From Micromonospora sp. NBC_00421 (GTDB lineage: Bacteria > Actinomycetota > Actinomycetes > Mycobacteriales > Micromonosporaceae): a DNA stretch of 64,000 nt. Shown here piece after piece: positions 12,001-24,800 of this stretch. A program made the translations under genes and the position numbers. How positions within the stretch are numbered: position 1 is the first letter of the stretch; the number at the start of each line of letters is the position of its first letter. The stretch covers positions 1,302,001-1,366,000 of the forward strand of contig NZ_CP107929.1 in NCBI RefSeq assembly GCF_036017915.1, given 5' to 3'. Under the pieces are notes generated by a model. That model was not told the origin of the DNA. It searched no databases and saw only the letters and a program-made list of their open reading frames with translations.

Positions 12001-15000
12001 GCACGCTGGCCACGGGGCGTGCCGGGCTGGCGCACCGGGCCGTGGTGGTGGCAGCCACCGTCCCGGAAGCGGTCGGCGGGCTCGCCGCGCTGAGCGTGCG
12101 TGGCACGCCTGTGGCCGGTCGGACCGCTTTCCTCTTCACCGGTCAGGGCAGCCAGCGAATCGGTATGGGCCGGGAGCTGTACTCCGCCTACCCCGGCTAC
12201 GCCGACGCCCTGGACGCCGTCTGCGGCGAGCTCGACCGGTGGCTGGACGAGCCTCTGCTCGACGTTCTCTGGGGTGAGGACCCCGCGTCGCTGGACCGGA
12301 CCCATGTCGCCCAGGCCGCCCTGTTCGCCACCGAGGTGGCGCTCTACCGGCTCCTCGAGGGCTGGGGGATACGGCCGGACTTCCTCGGAGGTCACTCCGT
12401 CGGCGAACTGGCAGCCGCGCATGTCGCCGGCGTCTTCTCGCTGGCCGACGCCGCGAAGCTGGTCGCGGCCCGTGGCCGGCTGATGCAGTCCCTGCCCGGT
12501 GGCGGAACGATGCTCGCCGTCGAGGCCGACGAGCGGGAGGTGCTGAGGCTGCTCGACGGACGGGAGGACCTGCTGGGTGTCGCCGCCGTCAACGGCCCCA
12601 CCTCGGTGGTCCTCTCGGGGGACACGGCGGCCGTCGCGGCGGTCGGAGCGGAACTGACCGCTCAGGGGCGGAGGACCAAGCGGCTCCGAGTCAGCCACGC
12701 CTTCCATTCCCCGCACATGGACGCGATGCTCGACGACTTCCACGCGGTCGCGAAGGACCTCGCCTTCGCCCCGCCCACCATCCCGATCGTGTCGACCCTG
12801 ACCGGGACGCTGGCCACCGTCGAGGAACTGACCACTGCGGAGTACTGGGTCCGCCACGTCCGCCAGCCGGTGCGCTTCTGGGATGCGGCACGCGCGTTGG
12901 AGGCCGAAGGCGTGCGGACCTTCCTGGAACTCGGCCCGGACGGCGTGCTCAGCGCCATGGGACAGGATTTCCTCGACGCGGCGGCACTGCTGGTCCCGGT
13001 GCTGCGCGCTGGGCGTCCCGAGCCGCATACCGTCGTCACCGCCGTGGCCCACGCCCATGTCCGAGGCGTGCCGGTGCGCTGGCGTGCCCTGTTCGGCGAG
13101 AACGCCGGCCGGGCCGTGGACCTGCCGACCTACCCGTTCCAACGCCGGCACTACTGGCTGACCGAGGGGCGTGGCAGCGACGACGTCACCTCGGCGGGCC
13201 TGGACTGCGCGCGGCACCCGCTGCTCGGAGCCGGGGTGCCGCTCGCGGATTCCGACGGTGTGCTGTTCACCGGCCGGGTGTCGGCCCGTAGCCACCCGTG
13301 GTTCGCCGACCACACCGTCGCCGACACCCTGCTGGTCCCCGGGACGGCCCTGGTGGAGCTCGCCGTGCATGCGGGAGCCGCGGTCGGTTGCGAGCGACTG
13401 GAGGAGCTGACCCTCCAGGAACCCCTGGTCCTTCCCGACGCAGGGGCGCTCAGGCTGCAGATCACCGTCGGCAGCCCGGATGCGGACGGCCGTCGGCCGG
13501 TGGCGATCCACTCCCGTGGAGACCAGGACGGCGACGTCTGGGGCCGGCATGCCACCGGAAGCGTGGTCGCTGCCATTCCCCTCAGCCCGCATCCCGACCC
13601 CGAGCTGGCGTCCTGGCCTCCAGCCGACGCCGAACCACAGCCGGTCGACGACCTGTACGACCGCCTCGCCGGCCACGGCTACGGGTACGGCCCGGCCTTT
13701 CAGGGACTCCAGGCGGCCTGGCGGTCGGGTGACGACCTCTACGCTGAGGTACGGGCAGACGTCGACACTGATGGATTCGTCCTGCATCCGGCGCTGTTCG
13801 ATGCCTCGTTGCATGCGCTGCTCCTGGAGGAGTCGGCGGAGATCCGGCTGCCCTTCTCCTTCGGCGGTGTCCAGCTGTCGGTGATCCGGCCCGGCCCCCT
13901 GCGGGTGAAGCTCTCGGTCGGCGGGAGCGGAGCCGTCGCGGTGCGCATCGCCGACGACACCGGAACGTTGGCAGCCACCGTCGAGTCGCTGACGCTACGA
14001 GCGCTGCCGACCGGCACGCTGACCGGCCACCCCCATCCGGACGTGTATGCGGTGGAGCGCACCGCGGTGGAACTCGCCACCGTGGGTGCCACGAGCATCG
14101 CGGTTCTCGGCTCCGACGACCTGGGGCTCGACGCCGGGTGCCATCGGAACCTCGCCGCCCTGACCGCGGACGGCGTGGCCGTTCCCGACGTGGTCGTCCT
14201 TCCGGTACGTCCAGCCTCCCCGGAGGCGACGGCCGAGGTCACGGGAGAGGTGCTGGCGGTGTTGCAGCAGTGGCTCGACACCGACAGGCCGATCGGAACA
14301 CGACTCGCCGTGATCAGCACGGGGGAACTGGCGCACAGCGCGCTGTCCGGGCTGATCCGGGCTGCCGAGTCGGAACACCCGGGGCGATTCCAGCATGTGA
14401 TCACCGACGGCCTGCCGGCCAGCGAGGAACTGCGCGCAGCGGCTCTGGCAGATCCGCGACCACAGCTCGAGCTGCGCGGGGGACACGCCTACGTGACCAG
14501 GTTGGTGAGGGTGCCGCAGCCGGTCCGACGCCCGGACTCCGACGGCCGGTTCGACCCGCAGCGTACGGTGCTGGTCACCGGTGGCACCGGGGCGCTCGGT
14601 GCCCTGGTCGCCCGGCACCTGGTGGAGGACCGTGGCGCCCGCCGGCTGCTGCTCACCAGCCGGCGGGGCGGCGCGGAGAACCTCGTGGCCGAGTTGACGG
14701 CGCTCGGTGCCGACGTGCGGGTGGCGGCCTGCGACGTGGCCGACCGTGGGGCGCTGGCCGAGCTGCTCGCCTCGATCCCGGACGAACACCCGCTCGCCGC
14801 GGTGGTGCACGCGGCCGGAGTCGTCGAGGACTCCACCGTGGCGGCGATGACCCCGGAGAGCCTCGCCCGGGTCCTGCGGCCGAAGGTGCAGGCGGCCTGG
14901 AACCTGCACGAGCTGACCGCCCGACTGGAGCTGACGGACTTCGTCCTCTTCTCCTCCGTCGCCGGCCTGGTGGGCAACGCAGGACAGGCCAACTACGCCG

Positions 15001-15866
15001 CGGGTAACACCTTCCTGGACGCGCTGGCCGAGTACCGTCGCGGCGTCGACCTGCCCGCAGTGTCCCTGGCCTGGGGGATGTGGCAGGGCGGAATGGCCGA
15101 CGAGCTCGAACAGGCCGATCGGTCCAGGTTGATGCGCAACGGGGTGCTACCGATGCCGACCGACCAGGCACTCGCGGCGCTCGACCTGGTCATGGTCGCC
15201 GACAGGACGGCACAGGCAGACGGTGACCTCGGATCCCGACCGGTGCTCGCGCCGGTGGCGCTCGACCCTGCCGCGCTGCGCTCCCTCGGAGACACGTTGC
15301 CTGAGCTGTTCCGCGGTCTGGTGCGTGCCGGGCGACGAACGGACCGGCACACCACGCCCGTGGAGATCCCGCTGGCACAACGGCTCACCGGGATGGGCGA
15401 GGCGGAGCAGGAGGCGCTGCTGCTCTCCTTCGTCAAGGAGCAGGTCGGCGTCGTGCTGGCCCACCCGGCACCACTGACGATCGACGCCCGGCGCGGTCTG
15501 ATGGACCTGGGCCTCGACTCGCTCACCGCCGTCGAGCTCCGCAACAGGCTCAACACCGCCACCGGGCTGAGGTTGCCCAGCACGCTCGTCTTCGACCACC
15601 CGACCACGGCAGCGCTGGCCGAACACCTGCGGGGTCACCTGATCGGCCAGCAGCAGGATCCCGTCCAGAAAGCACTGGACGCCCTGGAGGCCGTCATCGC
15701 CACCCCGGACACGCCCGACGGCGTCGCCCTCGCAGGAACGATCGCCGCGCAACTGCGCAGGCTGCTCCGGATGGTGGACGGAGGGCCGACCCTGCCGGCC
15801 GTCGAACTGGACACCGACGACGACCTCTTCGCGGCACTCGACAACGAACTCGGCAGGCAGGCATGA
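1..15866 (+). CDS. Modular type I polyketide synthase, three full modules (5' truncated)
   Basis: The reading frame is open from position 3, so the gene begins left of the window; the GTG at 15 lies inside an ACP. Residues below count from that GTG. The partial ACP carries phosphopantetheine Ser14. Three KS-AT-DH-KR-ACP modules follow. Module A: KS ~74-501 (Cys247), AT ~603-900 (GHSVGE, CAFH; malonyl type), DH His990, KR ~1423-1600 (LDD, B-type), ACP Ser1739. Module B: KS ~1799 (Cys1971), AT with GHSQGE and YASH (methylmalonyl type), intact DH motif, KR with LDD, ACP Ser3462. Module C: KS ~3521, AT with GHSVGE and HAFH (malonyl), DH whose HxxxGxxxxP motif reads HxxxDxxxxP, KR with VED, ACP Ser5169. 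The last ~70 residues resemble a C-terminal docking domain. There is no ER, so each active cycle should leave a double bond. The stop overlaps the next gene as ATGA. Confidence 0.97.
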   Translation, partial: SARDVDIDTTFNDLGFDSLAAVELRDALNRVTGLSLPSGLLFNYPTPAVLAEHLGGQLLGLDEGQRQGDDTYGAAALDEPIAIVGMACRLPGGVASPEDLWRLVNGEVDAIDGFPTNRGWDLDSLFASDPDSPGKTYATTGGFLHDADRFDAEFFGISPREAAAMDPQQRLLLETAWEAIEHGGIDPAGLRGTRTGVYVGATAQEYGPRLHEPSGGHDGYLLTGNTASVASGRVAYTFGLEGPAVTVDTACSSSLVALHLAAQSLRQGECAMALAGGVTVMATPGMFVEFSRQRGLSPDGRCKAFSSSADGTGWAEGVGVLVLERLSDAVRGGRRVLAVIRGSAVNQDGASNGLTAPNGPSQERVIRAALANARLSAAEVDVVEAHGTGTRLGDPIEAQALLATYGRDRQEPLRLGSLKSNIGHTQAAAGVAGVIKMVMAMRAGVMPATLHVDEPTPEVDWSAGAVELLTRPRQWPEVGRPRRAGVSSFGVSGTNAHLIVEQAPEIEASLAAEPAASGVVPWVVSGRSVEAVVGQAGRLVSFLEGCSGWDVVGVGRSLAVSRVGFDHRAVVVGEGREELLAGVRGLAAGVVGGGVVSGRVVSGGGVAFVFSGQGSQRVGMGRELYVSEPVFAAAFDEVVAALDVFLDRSLVSVIEGEPELLGRTVFTQPALFAVEVALFRLLVHYGVVPDFVVGHSVGEVVAAHVSGVLSLGDAARLVCARGRLMEGVGGAMVAVNVGGERVSGWLEGRSGVGVAGFNSPVSTVVSGDEGAVLEVLELARAEGVRATRLRVGCAFHSACLDGVLEELTEVARGLTYSVPRIPVVSNVTGGLVEGFSAEYWAVQARSAVRFADGVGTLVGLGVSAFVELGPDATLAGLVGECLGGVEDVVVVPVLRGGRSERRSLVTALARVHVHGVGVEWERLLPGVGVVDLPTYAFQRRRFWLDGPRAGDVESLGLTAADHPLLAAVIAEPDGGGVQFSGSLSLSTRPWLADHTIGGTVLVPATVFLELAGHAAEQLGHATVEELTLESPLTLTATAAVSIRLTVERADTRGDRRFTVYSRTGAGQWTAHAAGLLTPFAPSAGVCLDQWPPADGVAIPLEGVYDRLDDRGYGYGPAFCGLRAAWRVGDDLFAEVALPDQLHDEAGRFGVHPVLLDAALHPLVLEAAQEGDTIRLPFSFSGFTMHAVGATVLRVRWTRTGQDTARLAVADGAGAPVATIGAVSLRPVDRDRLAPAGPAVASLYRVDWDAVPPVDPVDEQRWVRVGEAPHADLGALRAAVDAGLPAPEFVVVSGQELATDAPADVPLQTHVTTVRGLQVVQEWLTSRQFAESRLVVVLPDGALPTAALVGLVRTVQSEHPGRLALVHLDEGGAALLPVALASGEPEVAVRGGGLFVPRLAPASGVVAAVAAGPAPEGPAPGGMDPEGTVLVTGGLGTLGRLVARRLVSHHGARHLLLVSRRGGAAPGAAEFVAELATWGARASVAACDVSDLDALAGLLDEVTADRPLTAVVHTAGVLDDATVGSLTAGQLERVLRPKVDAAWNLHRLTRDRRLSAFVVFSSIAGLVGTAGQANYAAANTFLDALAQHRRAQGLPATSLAWGLWDSAEGMAGGLGDADVARWKRSGVLPLHPEQGMALFDAALGSAEPLLVPAELDLGALRALAEGTGLPGLYTGLVRARRRQATGVAPGAGSSWARRLAPLSPDDRARAVLETVRETVALVLGYGAGADVDPGRAFRDAGFDSLTGVEFRNRLDELTGLRLPATLVFDCPSPGAVADFLLARLEVSGPVVAPSVVAHDLGSDEPIAVVGMGCRYPGGVGSPEDLWRLVAAGRDAIDEFPADRGWDVDALFDPDPGRTGKSYTRRGGFLYDAADFDAEFFGLSPREAVATDPQQRLLLEVVWEALERGGIDPASLAGSSTGVYAGVMYNDYGSRWGRAPEGFEGHLLTGTIASVLSGRVAYTFGLEGPAVTLDTACSSSLVAVHLAAQALRRGECSMAVAGGVTVMSTPNTFVEFSRQRGLSPDGRCKAFSSSADGTGWAEGAGVLVLERLSDAHRLGHDILGVIRGSAVNQDGASNGLTAPNGPSQQRVIRQALANAGLTASDVDAVEAHGTGTRLGDPIEAQALLATYGQERSGDQPLWLGSIKSNIGHTQAAAGVAGIIKMLMAMRHGELPATLHVDEPTPEVDWTAGTVQLLTQAQKWPERGRPRRASVSSFGISGTNAHVVLEQGPEPIVAGGPVVAGLPIVVSAKSATALVARAGQLRGLLASSVVEPAVIASALATRVPHLPVRAAVTGADRDELLAGLEALASGGSAPNLVQAVASGRGRTVFVFPGQGSQWQGMALELLDSSPVFAARLAECGQALAPFTDWSLLDVLRGVDGAAGLDRVDVVQPALWAVMVSLAALWRSVGVEPDAVVGHSQGEIAAAVVAGVLSIEDAAKIVALRSRAIVKLAGTGGMVSVALPADEVRALVARWGGAVEIAAHNGPASTVVSGDPQALADLVAQSEVDGYRARTVPVDYASHSAHVDLLEDELRELLAGVTPRTGEISFFSTVTGQPLSGPELDGGYWFRNLRRTVRLEEAVRALLRDGYRVFIEVSAHPVLTSALGDTADDAGVRGAVVVGSLRRDDGGPDRFLASVAAAHVNGVPVDWSAVVGAAGGPVDLPTYPFQRQRHWLEGPPPAGDAGGLGMAAERHPLIGAALWMAADEDKLVLSGRISLSGQPWLADHAVAGTVLLPGTAFVDLAIRAGDHTGLDQLDELTLEAPLVLTGRGAVQLQVAVDAPDQEGRRALSIHSRPEPGAVDALPSPWALHATGTLGRAQARTGARDAAAWPPAGAEPVDLSAAYDTLAERGFQYGPTFQGLRALWRAGTEMFAEVALPTDVAPDGFGIHPALLDAALHPLALAEGGRLVLPFAWTGVRLHAANANMLRVRLTPAGSGTAISLADAGGAPIATVTSLGLRSVDPAQLAGRTTADQPLLEVEWTAVGAGPTITRWAVLDGSGHGLPAPLGTYRDLSGIEGGPQLVVVPVADGDPRAVAHSTLRLAQEWLADARFGDARLVFVTRDATTARTEAGLGSAPVWGLVRTAMSEHPDRFGLVDVTQWDLSAAELGRALAVPGAQACLRDGALLVPRLVRSPATSHPAPALDPGGTVLLTGASGTLGQLFARHLVAAYGVRHLLLVSRRGREAPGMLELEAELVAHGAELSVVACDIADRAAVATVLEGVPAEHPLTAVLHTAGVLDDGTLQALTAGQLDTVLRPKIDGARHLHELTAGLDLDAFVLFSSLAGTVGTAGQANYAAANTYLDALALHRRALGLPGTSLAWGLWAADSGMTAHLTDADLARMSRSGIAPISSEQGLTLFDAALATGRPVLVPALLDHTGLRRRSEDGTLAALFHALVRPARRVAVGEPTGGSPLRERLAGLPAQDQQRVLLELVRDTVASVLAYTRADQVATDRAFSELGFDSLKAVELRNRLNAVSGLKLPATLVFDHPDPVELAGFLRTALVGAATGASVAEPVAGVPDEPIAIVAMACRYPGKVASPEELWALLSDERDGVGPFPDDRGWDLDNLYDSNPDHVGTSYTRHGGFLYDAAQFDPELFGVSAREATAIDPQQRLLLEICWEAFERAGIDPTSLKGSQTGVFAGVMANDYAARLKDAPDALEGYLSVGSTVSVASGRVAYTFGLQGPAITVDTACSSSLVSIHLAAQALRNGECGLALAGGVTVLAAPTLFVEFSRQRGLAPDGRCKSFSAQADGTAWAEGAGVLLLERLSDARRNGRRILGVLRGTAVNNDGASNGLTAPNGPSQERVIRQALTNGGLVPADVDVLEAHGTGTTLGDPIEAQAVLATYGQERTSPLLMGSLKSNIGHAQAASGVAGVIKMIMAMRHGTVPKSLHIDEPSPHVDWSAGRVELLTTAVPWPESGRPRRAGVSSFGISGTNAHVIVEQPPATEAVSPPPPMPIVPLVLSAHNEAALLAQADQVGAVLAGATQEDLASTGSTLATGRAGLAHRAVVVAATVPEAVGGLAALSVRGTPVAGRTAFLFTGQGSQRIGMGRELYSAYPGYADALDAVCGELDRWLDEPLLDVLWGEDPASLDRTHVAQAALFATEVALYRLLEGWGIRPDFLGGHSVGELAAAHVAGVFSLADAAKLVAARGRLMQSLPGGGTMLAVEADEREVLRLLDGREDLLGVAAVNGPTSVVLSGDTAAVAAVGAELTAQGRRTKRLRVSHAFHSPHMDAMLDDFHAVAKDLAFAPPTIPIVSTLTGTLATVEELTTAEYWVRHVRQPVRFWDAARALEAEGVRTFLELGPDGVLSAMGQDFLDAAALLVPVLRAGRPEPHTVVTAVAHAHVRGVPVRWRALFGENAGRAVDLPTYPFQRRHYWLTEGRGSDDVTSAGLDCARHPLLGAGVPLADSDGVLFTGRVSARSHPWFADHTVADTLLVPGTALVELAVHAGAAVGCERLEELTLQEPLVLPDAGALRLQITVGSPDADGRRPVAIHSRGDQDGDVWGRHATGSVVAAIPLSPHPDPELASWPPADAEPQPVDDLYDRLAGHGYGYGPAFQGLQAAWRSGDDLYAEVRADVDTDGFVLHPALFDASLHALLLEESAEIRLPFSFGGVQLSVIRPGPLRVKLSVGGSGAVAVRIADDTGTLAATVESLTLRALPTGTLTGHPHPDVYAVERTAVELATVGATSIAVLGSDDLGLDAGCHRNLAALTADGVAVPDVVVLPVRPASPEATAEVTGEVLAVLQQWLDTDRPIGTRLAVISTGELAHSALSGLIRAAESEHPGRFQHVITDGLPASEELRAAALADPRPQLELRGGHAYVTRLVRVPQPVRRPDSDGRFDPQRTVLVTGGTGALGALVARHLVEDRGARRLLLTSRRGGAENLVAELTALGADVRVAACDVADRGALAELLASIPDEHPLAAVVHAAGVVEDSTVAAMTPESLARVLRPKVQAAWNLHELTARLELTDFVLFSSVAGLVGNAGQANYAAGNTFLDALAEYRRGVDLPAVSLAWGMWQGGMADELEQADRSRLMRNGVLPMPTDQALAALDLVMVADRTAQADGDLGSRPVLAPVALDPAALRSLGDTLPELFRGLVRAGRRTDRHTTPVEIPLAQRLTGMGEAEQEALLLSFVKEQVGVVLAHPAPLTIDARRGLMDLGLDSLTAVELRNRLNTATGLRLPSTLVFDHPTTAALAEHLRGHLIGQQQDPVQKALDALEAVIATPDTPDGVALAGTIAAQLRRLLRMVDGGPTLPAVELDTDDDLFAALDNELGRQA
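685..1056 (+). repeat. KS tract nearly identical to the KS of the fourth module
   Basis: The segment matches 16410-16781 (offset 15725) almost base for base. The differences I noticed are a few bases around 859-862. Flanking blocks also match: about 438-533 with 16163-16258, and about 1255-1395 with 16980-17120. Between these blocks the two KS domains diverge at many silent sites. This mosaic pattern points to gene conversion or recent recombination between the two PKS genes rather than selection on protein sequence. Confidence 0.75.
1550..2790 (+). other. G+T-rich, C-poor segment covering the KS-AT linker and AT of module A
   Basis: From roughly the end of the KS to just before the post-AT linker, third codon positions switch from the usual C/G to G/T, leaving long stretches almost without C on the plus strand. 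Composition returns abruptly to normal near 2797. The encoded AT is intact (GQGSQ, GHSVGE and the catalytic His of CAFH). The sharp edges coincide with domain boundaries, which suggests this AT cassette was brought in from another PKS or has had a different mutational history. The boundaries are by eye. Confidence 0.7.
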
Positions 15867-18800
15867 ACAACGAGCAGAAACTGCGTGACTACCTCAAGCG
15901 GGCCACCGTCGAGCTGAGAGAGAGCCGTCAGCAGGTCCAGGAGCTGGAGGAGCGCGCCGGTGAGCCGATCGCGATCGTGGGCATGGCATGCCGGCTGCCC
16001 GGCGATGTCACCTCTCCGGCAGACCTCTGGGAGCTGTTGAGCGCGGAACGCGACGCGGTGGGTGCCTTTCCCGAGGGCCGTGGCTGGGACCTGGAGGAGC
16101 TCTACCACCCCGACCCCGACCATCGAGGGACCTCGTACGCCCGCGAGGGTGGTTTCCTGTATGACGCGGACCGGTTCGATGCCGAGTTCTTCGGCATCAG
16201 CCCCCGCGAGGCGGCGGCGATGGATCCGCAGCAGCGGCTGCTGCTGGAGACGGGGTGGGAGGCCTTCGAACACGCGGGCCTCGATCCGACCGCGCTGCGG
16301 GGCACCCGTACCGGGGTGTACGTGGGTGTCATGTACGACGACTACGGCTCCCGGTTCCCCAGCGCGCCGGAGGGCTTCGAGGGCTATCTGCTCACCGGGA
16401 GCGCGGGCAGCGTCGCGTCGGGTCGGGTGGCCTACACCTTCGGGTTGGAGGGGCCGGCGGTCACTGTCGACACGGCGTGTTCGTCCTCGTTGGTCGCGCT
16501 TCATCTGGCTGCCCAGTCGTTGCGTCAGGGTGAGTGTGCGATGGCGCTCGCCGGTGGGGTGACGGTGATGGCGACCCCCGGGACGTTCGTGGAGTTCTCC
16601 CGGCAGCGGGGGTTGTCGCCGGATGGGCGGTGCAAGGCGTTCTCGTCGTCGGCGGACGGGACGGGTTGGGCCGAGGGTGTGGGTGTGCTGGTGTTGGAGC
16701 GGCTGTCGGATGCGGTGCGTGGTGGGCGTCGGGTGTTGGCGGTGATCCGTGGTTCCGCGGTGAACCAGGACGGCGCGAGCAGCCAGCTGACCGCGCCGAA
16801 CGGGCCCGCGCAGGAGCGGGTGATCCGGGCTGCCCTGGCCAACGCGCGGTTGTCCGCCGCGGAGGTGGACGTGGTGGAGGCGCACGGTACGGGTACCCGG
16901 TTGGGTGACCCGATCGAGGCGCAGGCGCTACTGGCCACCTACGGCCAGGCCCGGCGGAACGACCACCCGTTGTGGTTGGGTTCGGTCAAGTCGAACATCG
17001 GTCACACGCAGGCCGCGGCGGGTGTGGCGGGTGTGATCAAGATGGTGATGGCGATGCGCGCGGGGGTGATGCCCGCGACGTTGCACGTCGACGAGCCGAC
17101 CCCCGAGGTCGACTGGTCGGCCGGCACGGTGCGGCTGCTGACCCGGGCTCGGCAGTGGCCACGGCCCGACCGTCCGCGTCGTACAGGTGTGTCGTCGTTC
17201 GGGATCAGCGGGACCAACGCTCACGTGATCATCGAAGAGGCGCCGCGTGGGCGTGCCGTCGACCCGGTGACCGGGCCGGATGCCGTGGTACGACAGTCGG
17301 AGCCGGCTCTACCGACGCTGCGCGCACCGTGGTTGCTCTCGGCCAGGTCGGAGGCCGCCCTCCGGGCGCAGGCGAGCCGGCTGCTGGCCTGGCTCGCCGA
17401 CCACCCCGAGGTCGACGACGCCGATGTCGCCGCCGCCCTGACCGTCGCGCGGGCCCAGCTGGAGCAGCGCGGCGCGGTGCTCGGCGCCGACCGGGCCGGT
17501 CAGCTCGCCGGCCTCACGGCCCTGGCGGCGGGTACGGCTTCCCCGCAGGTGGTGTCGGGTGCCGTCACCACCGGCGAGACGGCCTTCCTGTTCACCGGTC
17601 AGGGTGCGCAACGTGTCGGTATGGGCGCCGGGTTGGCTGAGGCATTCCCGGTGTTCGCCGCCGCTCTCGACGAGGTGTGCGCGGAACTCGATGCCCTGCT
17701 GGGGGTGTCGCTCCGCGAGATCATGTTCGGCGCGACCGGTGGTGCCGGGAACAGTGGCGGTGAGACCGGGCGCATGCCCCCGCTCGACCGGACGGAATTC
17801 ACGCAACCCGCGTTGTTCGCGTTCGAGGTGGCGCTGTACCGCCTCCTGGCGTCGTTCGGCGTGACCCCGGACGTGGTGGTCGGGCATTCGATCGGCGAGC
17901 TGGCTGCGGCCTACGTGGCCGAGGTGTGGTCGCTGGCCGACGCGTGCCGGCTCGTTGCCGCCCGGGGTCGGCTGATGGGCGCGCTGCCGGCCGGTGGAGC
18001 GATGCTCGCCGCCGCGGTGCCCGAGGAGCGGGCGCGGGAACTGCTCGCGGCGGGGACGGTCTCGCTGGCCGCCGTGAACGCGCCCGTGGCGACGGTGTTC
18101 TCGGGCGAGACGGCGGCGATCGACGCACTGGCGGACCGGCTGGCGGGCGAGGGGGTGAAGACGAACCGACTGACGGTCAGTCACGCCTTCCACTCGGCAC
18201 TGGTCGAGCCGATGCTTGCCGAGTACGAGCAGGTCGCCAGCTCGGTGACGTATCAGACCCCACGGATCGGCGTGTGCTCGACGGTGTCCGGCGCGCCGGC
18301 GGGCCCCGAACTGCTGACGCCGCAGTACTGGGTGCGGCAGGTGCGCGAGGCCGTGCGGTTCGCCCCGGCGGTGCAGTCTCTCGTCGACGCCGGCGTGCGC
18401 CGGTTCGTCGAGGTGGGTCCGGACGCGGTGCTGTCGGCGCTGACCCGCCAGACGCTGATCGACGAGGTGGCGTCCCGCTCGCTGGTCGCGGCGGCGGCGC
18501 GACGCGGCGTCGACGAGACCGACCAGTTCCTGCGGTTGCTCGCCGCCGCCCATTGCGCGGGCGTCACCGTCGACTGGACGCCGCTGTCACCGGGAAGACC
18601 GGTCGACCACCTCGACCTGCCTGGATACGCTTTCCAGCATCGCCGTTACTGGGTGCAGCCCGACGACGGCGCGCTAGGTGACCTGGGCCGCGCGGGTCTC
18701 GCCGCGCTCGACCACCCGATGCTGCGCGTCGGCGCGCCGCTTGCCGGTCGCGACGAATGGCTCTTCAGTAGCAGGCTCTCCACCACCGGTCAGCCGTGGA

Positions 18801-21800
18801 TCGCCGACCACACGGCCTTCGGGGCGGTGCTCCTGCCCGGCACCGGGTTCGTGGAACTCGCGTGTGCCGCGGGCCGCCACCTGGACCTACCCGTCGTGGA
18901 CGAACTCGTCCTGGCGACGCCGCTGCTGTTCGACGGCACCACTGCCGTGGACGTGCAGGTCTCGGTGACCGAGCCCGACCACACCGGTCGCCGGGGCCTG
19001 TCTGTCCACTCGCGGACCGTCACCGGCACCGCGCGGTCCGACCCGGGCGAGCCGGAGTGGACGCTGCACGCCACCGGCACCCTCGCCCCCGCCGACGATG
19101 TGCCGCCGGCCTGGACCGACCCGGACTGGCCGCCGACCGACGGCACGTCGATCGACGGCACACGGCTGTACGACCGGCTCGCCGACCTTGGATTCGGCTA
19201 CGGCCCGACCTTCCAGGGTGTGCGCGCCGCCTGGGCCGGTGGGGACGACATGTTCGCCGAGGTGACGCTGGACGAGACGACAGCGGGCCGGGCGGCGGGC
19301 TTCGTGGTGCACCCGGCGCTGATGGATGCGATCTTCCACGCTGCCATCGACGGACTCGCCGACGGTCTACCCGACGGCCGGCTGCCGCTTCCGTTCTCCT
19401 TCGGCGGCGTCCGGGTGTTCCGGCACGGCGTCACCGGGGTCCGCGCCCGCATCATCCGTTCGGGTCCCGGGAAGGTGCGCATCGACGCCTGTGACGCCAC
19501 CGGCGCCGCGGTGCTGTCGATCGACGCCGTGCTCGCCCGCCCCGCGGACGCGCGCGCTCTCGCCGGCGCCCGCAGCCCGCTCTACGCTCTCGACTGGACG
19601 CCGGTGACGGCACCTGCGGTGCCGGACCGGCACCTGCTCGCACTGGGTCGACCTGTCGCAGGTGGTGCCGGGACGTTCGGGGACGTCGCGGCGTTCGCGG
19701 CAGGCGGGGGCCACCCGGGCGCGGCCGTCGTCTGGTCGCCCGAGACGGCGACAGCGGACGGCGACGACGTCCCCGCCACCATCCGCGCCGCCGTGCACGA
19801 CGCCCTCGTGGTGCTGCGCGGCTGGTTCGCCGAACCGGGCTGCGCCGAGTCGTTGCTGGTCGTGCTGACCCGCAACGGCGCAGGTCTGCCCGGTGAGACG
19901 CCGGACCCCGCGGCGGCGGCCGTCCGCGGCCTGGTGCGCAGTGCGCAGTCGGAACATCCTGGACGCATCGTGCAGGTCGACCTCGATGACGACGACCTCG
20001 CGGACCTGCGCCGGTGGATCGCCGTGGCGGTCGCCACGGAGGAACCACAGCTCGCGATCCGCGACGGAGTCACCCTGGCACCGCGGCTGATCCGTACCGC
20101 GACCGGCGGATCGACTGACGGGCCCTTCGGTGACGGGACGGTCCTGATCACCGGCGGCACAGGTGGGCTGGGCGCCGTCACCGCACGTCACCTGGTCACC
20201 CGGCACGGGGTACGCAGACTGCTGCTCGTCTCGCGCCGTGGCCTCGCCGCGCCGGACGCCACGGCGCTGGTCACCGAGCTGACCGGGCTGGGCGCCGACG
20301 TACGCGTCGCCGCGTGTGACGTCAGCGACCGCGCCGCGGTCGCGGCCCTGCTGGCATCGGTACCGGTGCACGAGCCGGTGACCGCTGTCGTACACACCGC
20401 GGGCGTGGTCGACGACGGCACCATCGAAACCCTGACCGCCGAGCAGGTGGACCGGGTGCTCGCCCCGAAGGTCGATGCGGCCTGGCATCTGCACGAGCTC
20501 ACCCGCGACCTGGACCTGTCGGCGTTCGTGCTGTTCTCCTCCGCCGGGCCGCTGCTCGGTGGGCAGGGTCAGGGCAACTACGCGGCGGCGAACGCGGCGG
20601 TGGATGCCCTCGCCCGGACGCGCCGCAGTGCCGGTCTGCCCGCGCACTCGCTGGCGTGGGGGCTGTGGAGACTCGGCATGGCCGAGGCATTGAACGACCC
20701 GGGTGGCGAACACCTGGCGCGTCGGATCCGTACGCGTCTCGGTCTGTCCCCGATCGAGCCGGACACCGGCATGCAGATGTTCGACCAGGCGGTGACCAGC
20801 GACGAACCGATGGTGACGACCGCGCTGCTCGATACCTCCGCCCTCACCGCGCTGGGTCGACTCGGCACGTTGCCCGCGGTGCTGCGTGGCCTGATCCAGC
20901 TACCGGCGCGCCGCCGGACCGCCGACAGCCCGTTGCGCCAGCGGTTGCTCGACGCCCCCGCCGACCAGTGGGAGGCGCTGGTCCGCCACGAGGTCCGCGC
21001 GATCGCCGCCGCCGTCCTCGGCCACGAGTCGGCCGACGCCATCGAGCCCGAGACCCCGTTCGCAGAGCTGGGCCTCGACTCGCTCGGCGGAGTCGAGTTC
21101 CGCAACCGGGTGACCGCAACCACCGGTGTTCAGCTTCCGTCCACGCTGGTGTTCGACTATCCGACCCCCGCCGCCGTGGCGGGTTTCCTGCGTACCCGGA
21201 TCGACGGTTCGACGCCGACGCGACCGCGTCCCACCTCGACCAGGGCCAGGGCCAGGGCCGACGAACCGATCGCGATAGTCGGCATGAGCTGCCGGTATCC
21301 CGGCGACGTCGGGAATCCTGACCAGCTGTGGGAACTGGTCGCCGGACGCGTGGACGCGATCACCCCGATCCCCGGTGACCGCGGCTGGGACCTCGACCAC
21401 CTGTACGACAGCGACCCCGGCAAGCCTGGCAGGATCTACACCCGGGAGGGCGGATTCCTGCGTGCCGCAGGTGATTTCGATGCCGCCTTCTTCGGCATCG
21501 GGCCCCGTGAGGCAGCGGCGATGGACCCGCAGCAGCGGTTGCTGCTGGAGGCGTCCTGGGAAGCGATCGAGGATGCCGGCATCGATCCGACCGCGCTGCG
21601 GGGCAGCGACACCGGGGTGTACGCGGGCGTCATGTACCAGGACTACGGCTACGTGGCGCGCGCGGCCGCCGACGGTGCCGCGGAAGGCTACCTGGCGACC
21701 GGGTCGGCCGGCAGCGTCGTCTCCGGCCGGGTGTCCTACGCCCTCGGTCTGGAGGGACCCGCGGTGACGGTGGACACGGCATGTTCGTCGTCGCTGGTGG

Positions 21801-24800
21801 CCGTGCACCTGGCGGTGCAGGCGCTGCGTGCCGGGGAGACCTCGCTGGTCCTGGTCGGTGGGGTGACGGTCATGTCGACCCCGCTGCTGTTCGTGGAGTT
21901 CTCCCGGCAGCGGGCGCTGTCACCGGACGGGCGCTGCAAGGCGTTCGCGAGTGCCGCGGACGGTGTCTCGTGGTCCGAGGGCGTCGGCGTGCTCGCCCTC
22001 CAGCGGTTGTCCGACGCGGAGCGTGCCGGGCGTCCGGTGCTGGCCGTGATCCGCGGTAGCGCCATCAACCAGGACGGCGCCAGCAACGGCTTGACCGCGC
22101 CGAACGGCCCGTCCCAGGAGCGGGTGATCGCGCAGGCACTTGTCAACGCCGGGGTGAGCGCGGCCGAGGTGGACGCGGTGGAGGCGCACGGCACCGGTAC
22201 CACGCTGGGTGACCCGATCGAGGCGCAGGCACTGATCAACGCCTACGGACAGGACCGCGTCGAGCCGCTGCGGATCGGGTCGTTGAAGTCGAACATCGGG
22301 CACACGCAGGCGGCTGCCGGTGTCGGCGGTGTGATCAAGATGGTGCAGGCGTTGCGGCACGAGCTGTTGCCGCCCACCCTGCATGTCGACGCGCCGTCGC
22401 CGCACGTCCAGTGGTCGGCGGGCGCGGTACGGATCCTGACCGAGGTCGAGCCGTGGCCGGCCGGGAAGCGTCCGCGCCGGGCGGGGGTGTCGTCGTTCGG
22501 GATCAGCGGGACCAACGCACACGTGATCCTCGAAGAAGCACCGGCGGTCCCGCGGCCGGTCGATCTACCGCGTCCGGCGGTCGTGCCGTTGTTGCTGTCC
22601 GCGCGGACGACAGCCGCGCTGCGGGCCCGGGCACGTCAGCTGTACGACGCGCTGTGCGACAGTCCGGAGTGTGACCTGGCCGATGTCGCGGCGACCCTGG
22701 CGCTGCACCGCGCGCGGCTCGAGCAGCGCGCCGCCGTCGTGGGTTCGGACCGGGAGACGCTGCTGGCGGCCCTGGCGCGCCTGGCAGCCGGCGAGCCCGG
22801 ACCGGGCGTCACCGACGACACCGGTCGGACAGGCACGACGGCGTTCCTGTTCACCGGCCAGGGCGCGCAGCGGATCGGGATGGGTGCCGGGCTGTACCGG
22901 GCGTTCCCGGTCTTCGCCGCCGCGCTCGACGAGGTGTGCGCGGAATTCGGAGCACACCTGGGGCAGCCGCTGCGGGAGGTGATGTTCGCCGAGACGATCG
23001 AGAATCCGCTGGACCGCACCGAGTACACCCAGCCCGCGTTGTTCGCGTTCGAGGTGGCGATGTGCCGCCTCGTCGAGTCGTTCGGCGTCCGACCGGATGC
23101 GGTGGCCGGGCATTCGATCGGCGAGCTCGCCGCGGCGTATGTGGCAGGTGTCTGGTCGTTGCCGGACGCGTGCCGGCTCGTCGCGGCCCGAGGTCGATTG
23201 ATGGGGGCGCTGCCGACAGGCGGGAGCATGCTGGCCGCCGCGGTACCGCAGGAGCGGGCCGTGGAACTGCTGGCGGTGGGCGACGCCGGGCCGGCGGTCG
23301 CGACGGTCTCGCTGGCCGCGGTGAACGCTCCCGATGCGGTGGTCTTCTCCGGAGACACCGAGGCGGTATCGGCGCTCGAATCGAGGCTGGTGGCCGAGGG
23401 CGTCAGGACCAGCAGACTGCGGGTGAGCCACGCGTTCCACTCCGCCCTGATGGAGCCGATGCTGACCGAGTTCGCGCAGGTGGCCGGGGACCTGACGTAC
23501 CACGAGCCACGGATACCCCTGTGCTCCACGGTCTCCGGTGAATTCGCCGGCGGGTCGGTGGGTACGCCCGAGTACTGGGTACGGCAGGTGCGCGAGACGG
23601 TGCGTTTCGCCCCGGCGGTGCGGTCACTACTCGATTCGGGTGTGCGTCTGTTCGTCGAGCTGGGGCCGGACGCGGTACTGACGGCCATGACCCGAGCCAC
23701 TGTGGCGGCGGACCCCGCAGCGCGCGCATCGGTGGTCGCTGGATCCCGTCGTACGGTCGCCGAACCCGAGCAGTTCGTCACCGCGCTGGCAACCGCGCAC
23801 TGCGCAGGCCGGCCGGTGCGGTGGGCGGCCTACTTCGGAGCTCGACCGCAGACCCGGATCACGTTGCCCACCTATCCCTTCCAGCACGAACGATTCTGGC
23901 TGCTCCCCGCTGAGGCCGCCGCGCCGCTCGCCGGTGCCGACTCCGTCGACCACCCGCTGCTGCACGCCCGGGTGCAGCTCGCCGGCAGGGACGAGTGGCT
24001 GTTCACCGGCAGGCTCTCGCTGCGCACGCACCCCTGGCTCGCCGACCACACCGTCTTCGGCACCGTCCTGATGCCCGGTAGCGGATTCGTGGAGCTGGCT
24101 CTGGCCGCCGGTGCCCGGCTCGGCGTGCCGCGCCTGGCGGAGCTGGAACTCGCGGCGCCGCTGGTCCTCACGGCCGACGGTGCCGCCGATGTTCAGCTCG
24201 CGGTGGGCCGACCCGACGCCGGTGGGCAGCGGACCGTGGCCGTCCACGTCCGCACCGCCGACGCCTGGGTGCTGCACGCCCAGGGCCTGCTCACGCCCGC
24301 CGCGCCGACCGCCGCACCGGACTGGTGCCAGCCGTGGCCTCCGATCGCCGGCGATCCGGTCGACGGGCAGCAGGTGTACCGCGCACTCGGCGACCTCGGC
24401 CTCGGGTACGGCCCGGTGTTCCAGGGTGTCCGTGCCGCGTGGTCGCGTGGCGAGGAGGTGTTCGCCGACCTGGCGCTCGACACCGCCACCGCAGCGCGGG
24501 CCACCGCCTTCGGACTGCATCCGGCGCTGCTCGACGCGGTGTTCCATGCCGCTGTCGGCCAGCTCGCCGAGAGCGGGTCCGACGGCCGGGTGCCACTGCC
24601 GTTCGTCTTCCACGGTGTCCAGCTGGCACAGTCCGGCGTCGGTGCCTTGCGTGTCCGCGTCGCCCGCGTCGCACCGGACGCCGTGCGCGTGGACGCGGTC
24701 GACGCGACCGGTGCCCTCGTGCTGAGCATGGAGTCGGTGCGGGCCCGCCCACTCGCACAGCAGGCGTTGGCCCGGCTGCGCGGTGCGGCACCGTTGTTCG

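Noticed and set aside
11133..13814. 893-residue open frame on the minus strand
   Set aside because: Antisense to the third PKS module, no motif.
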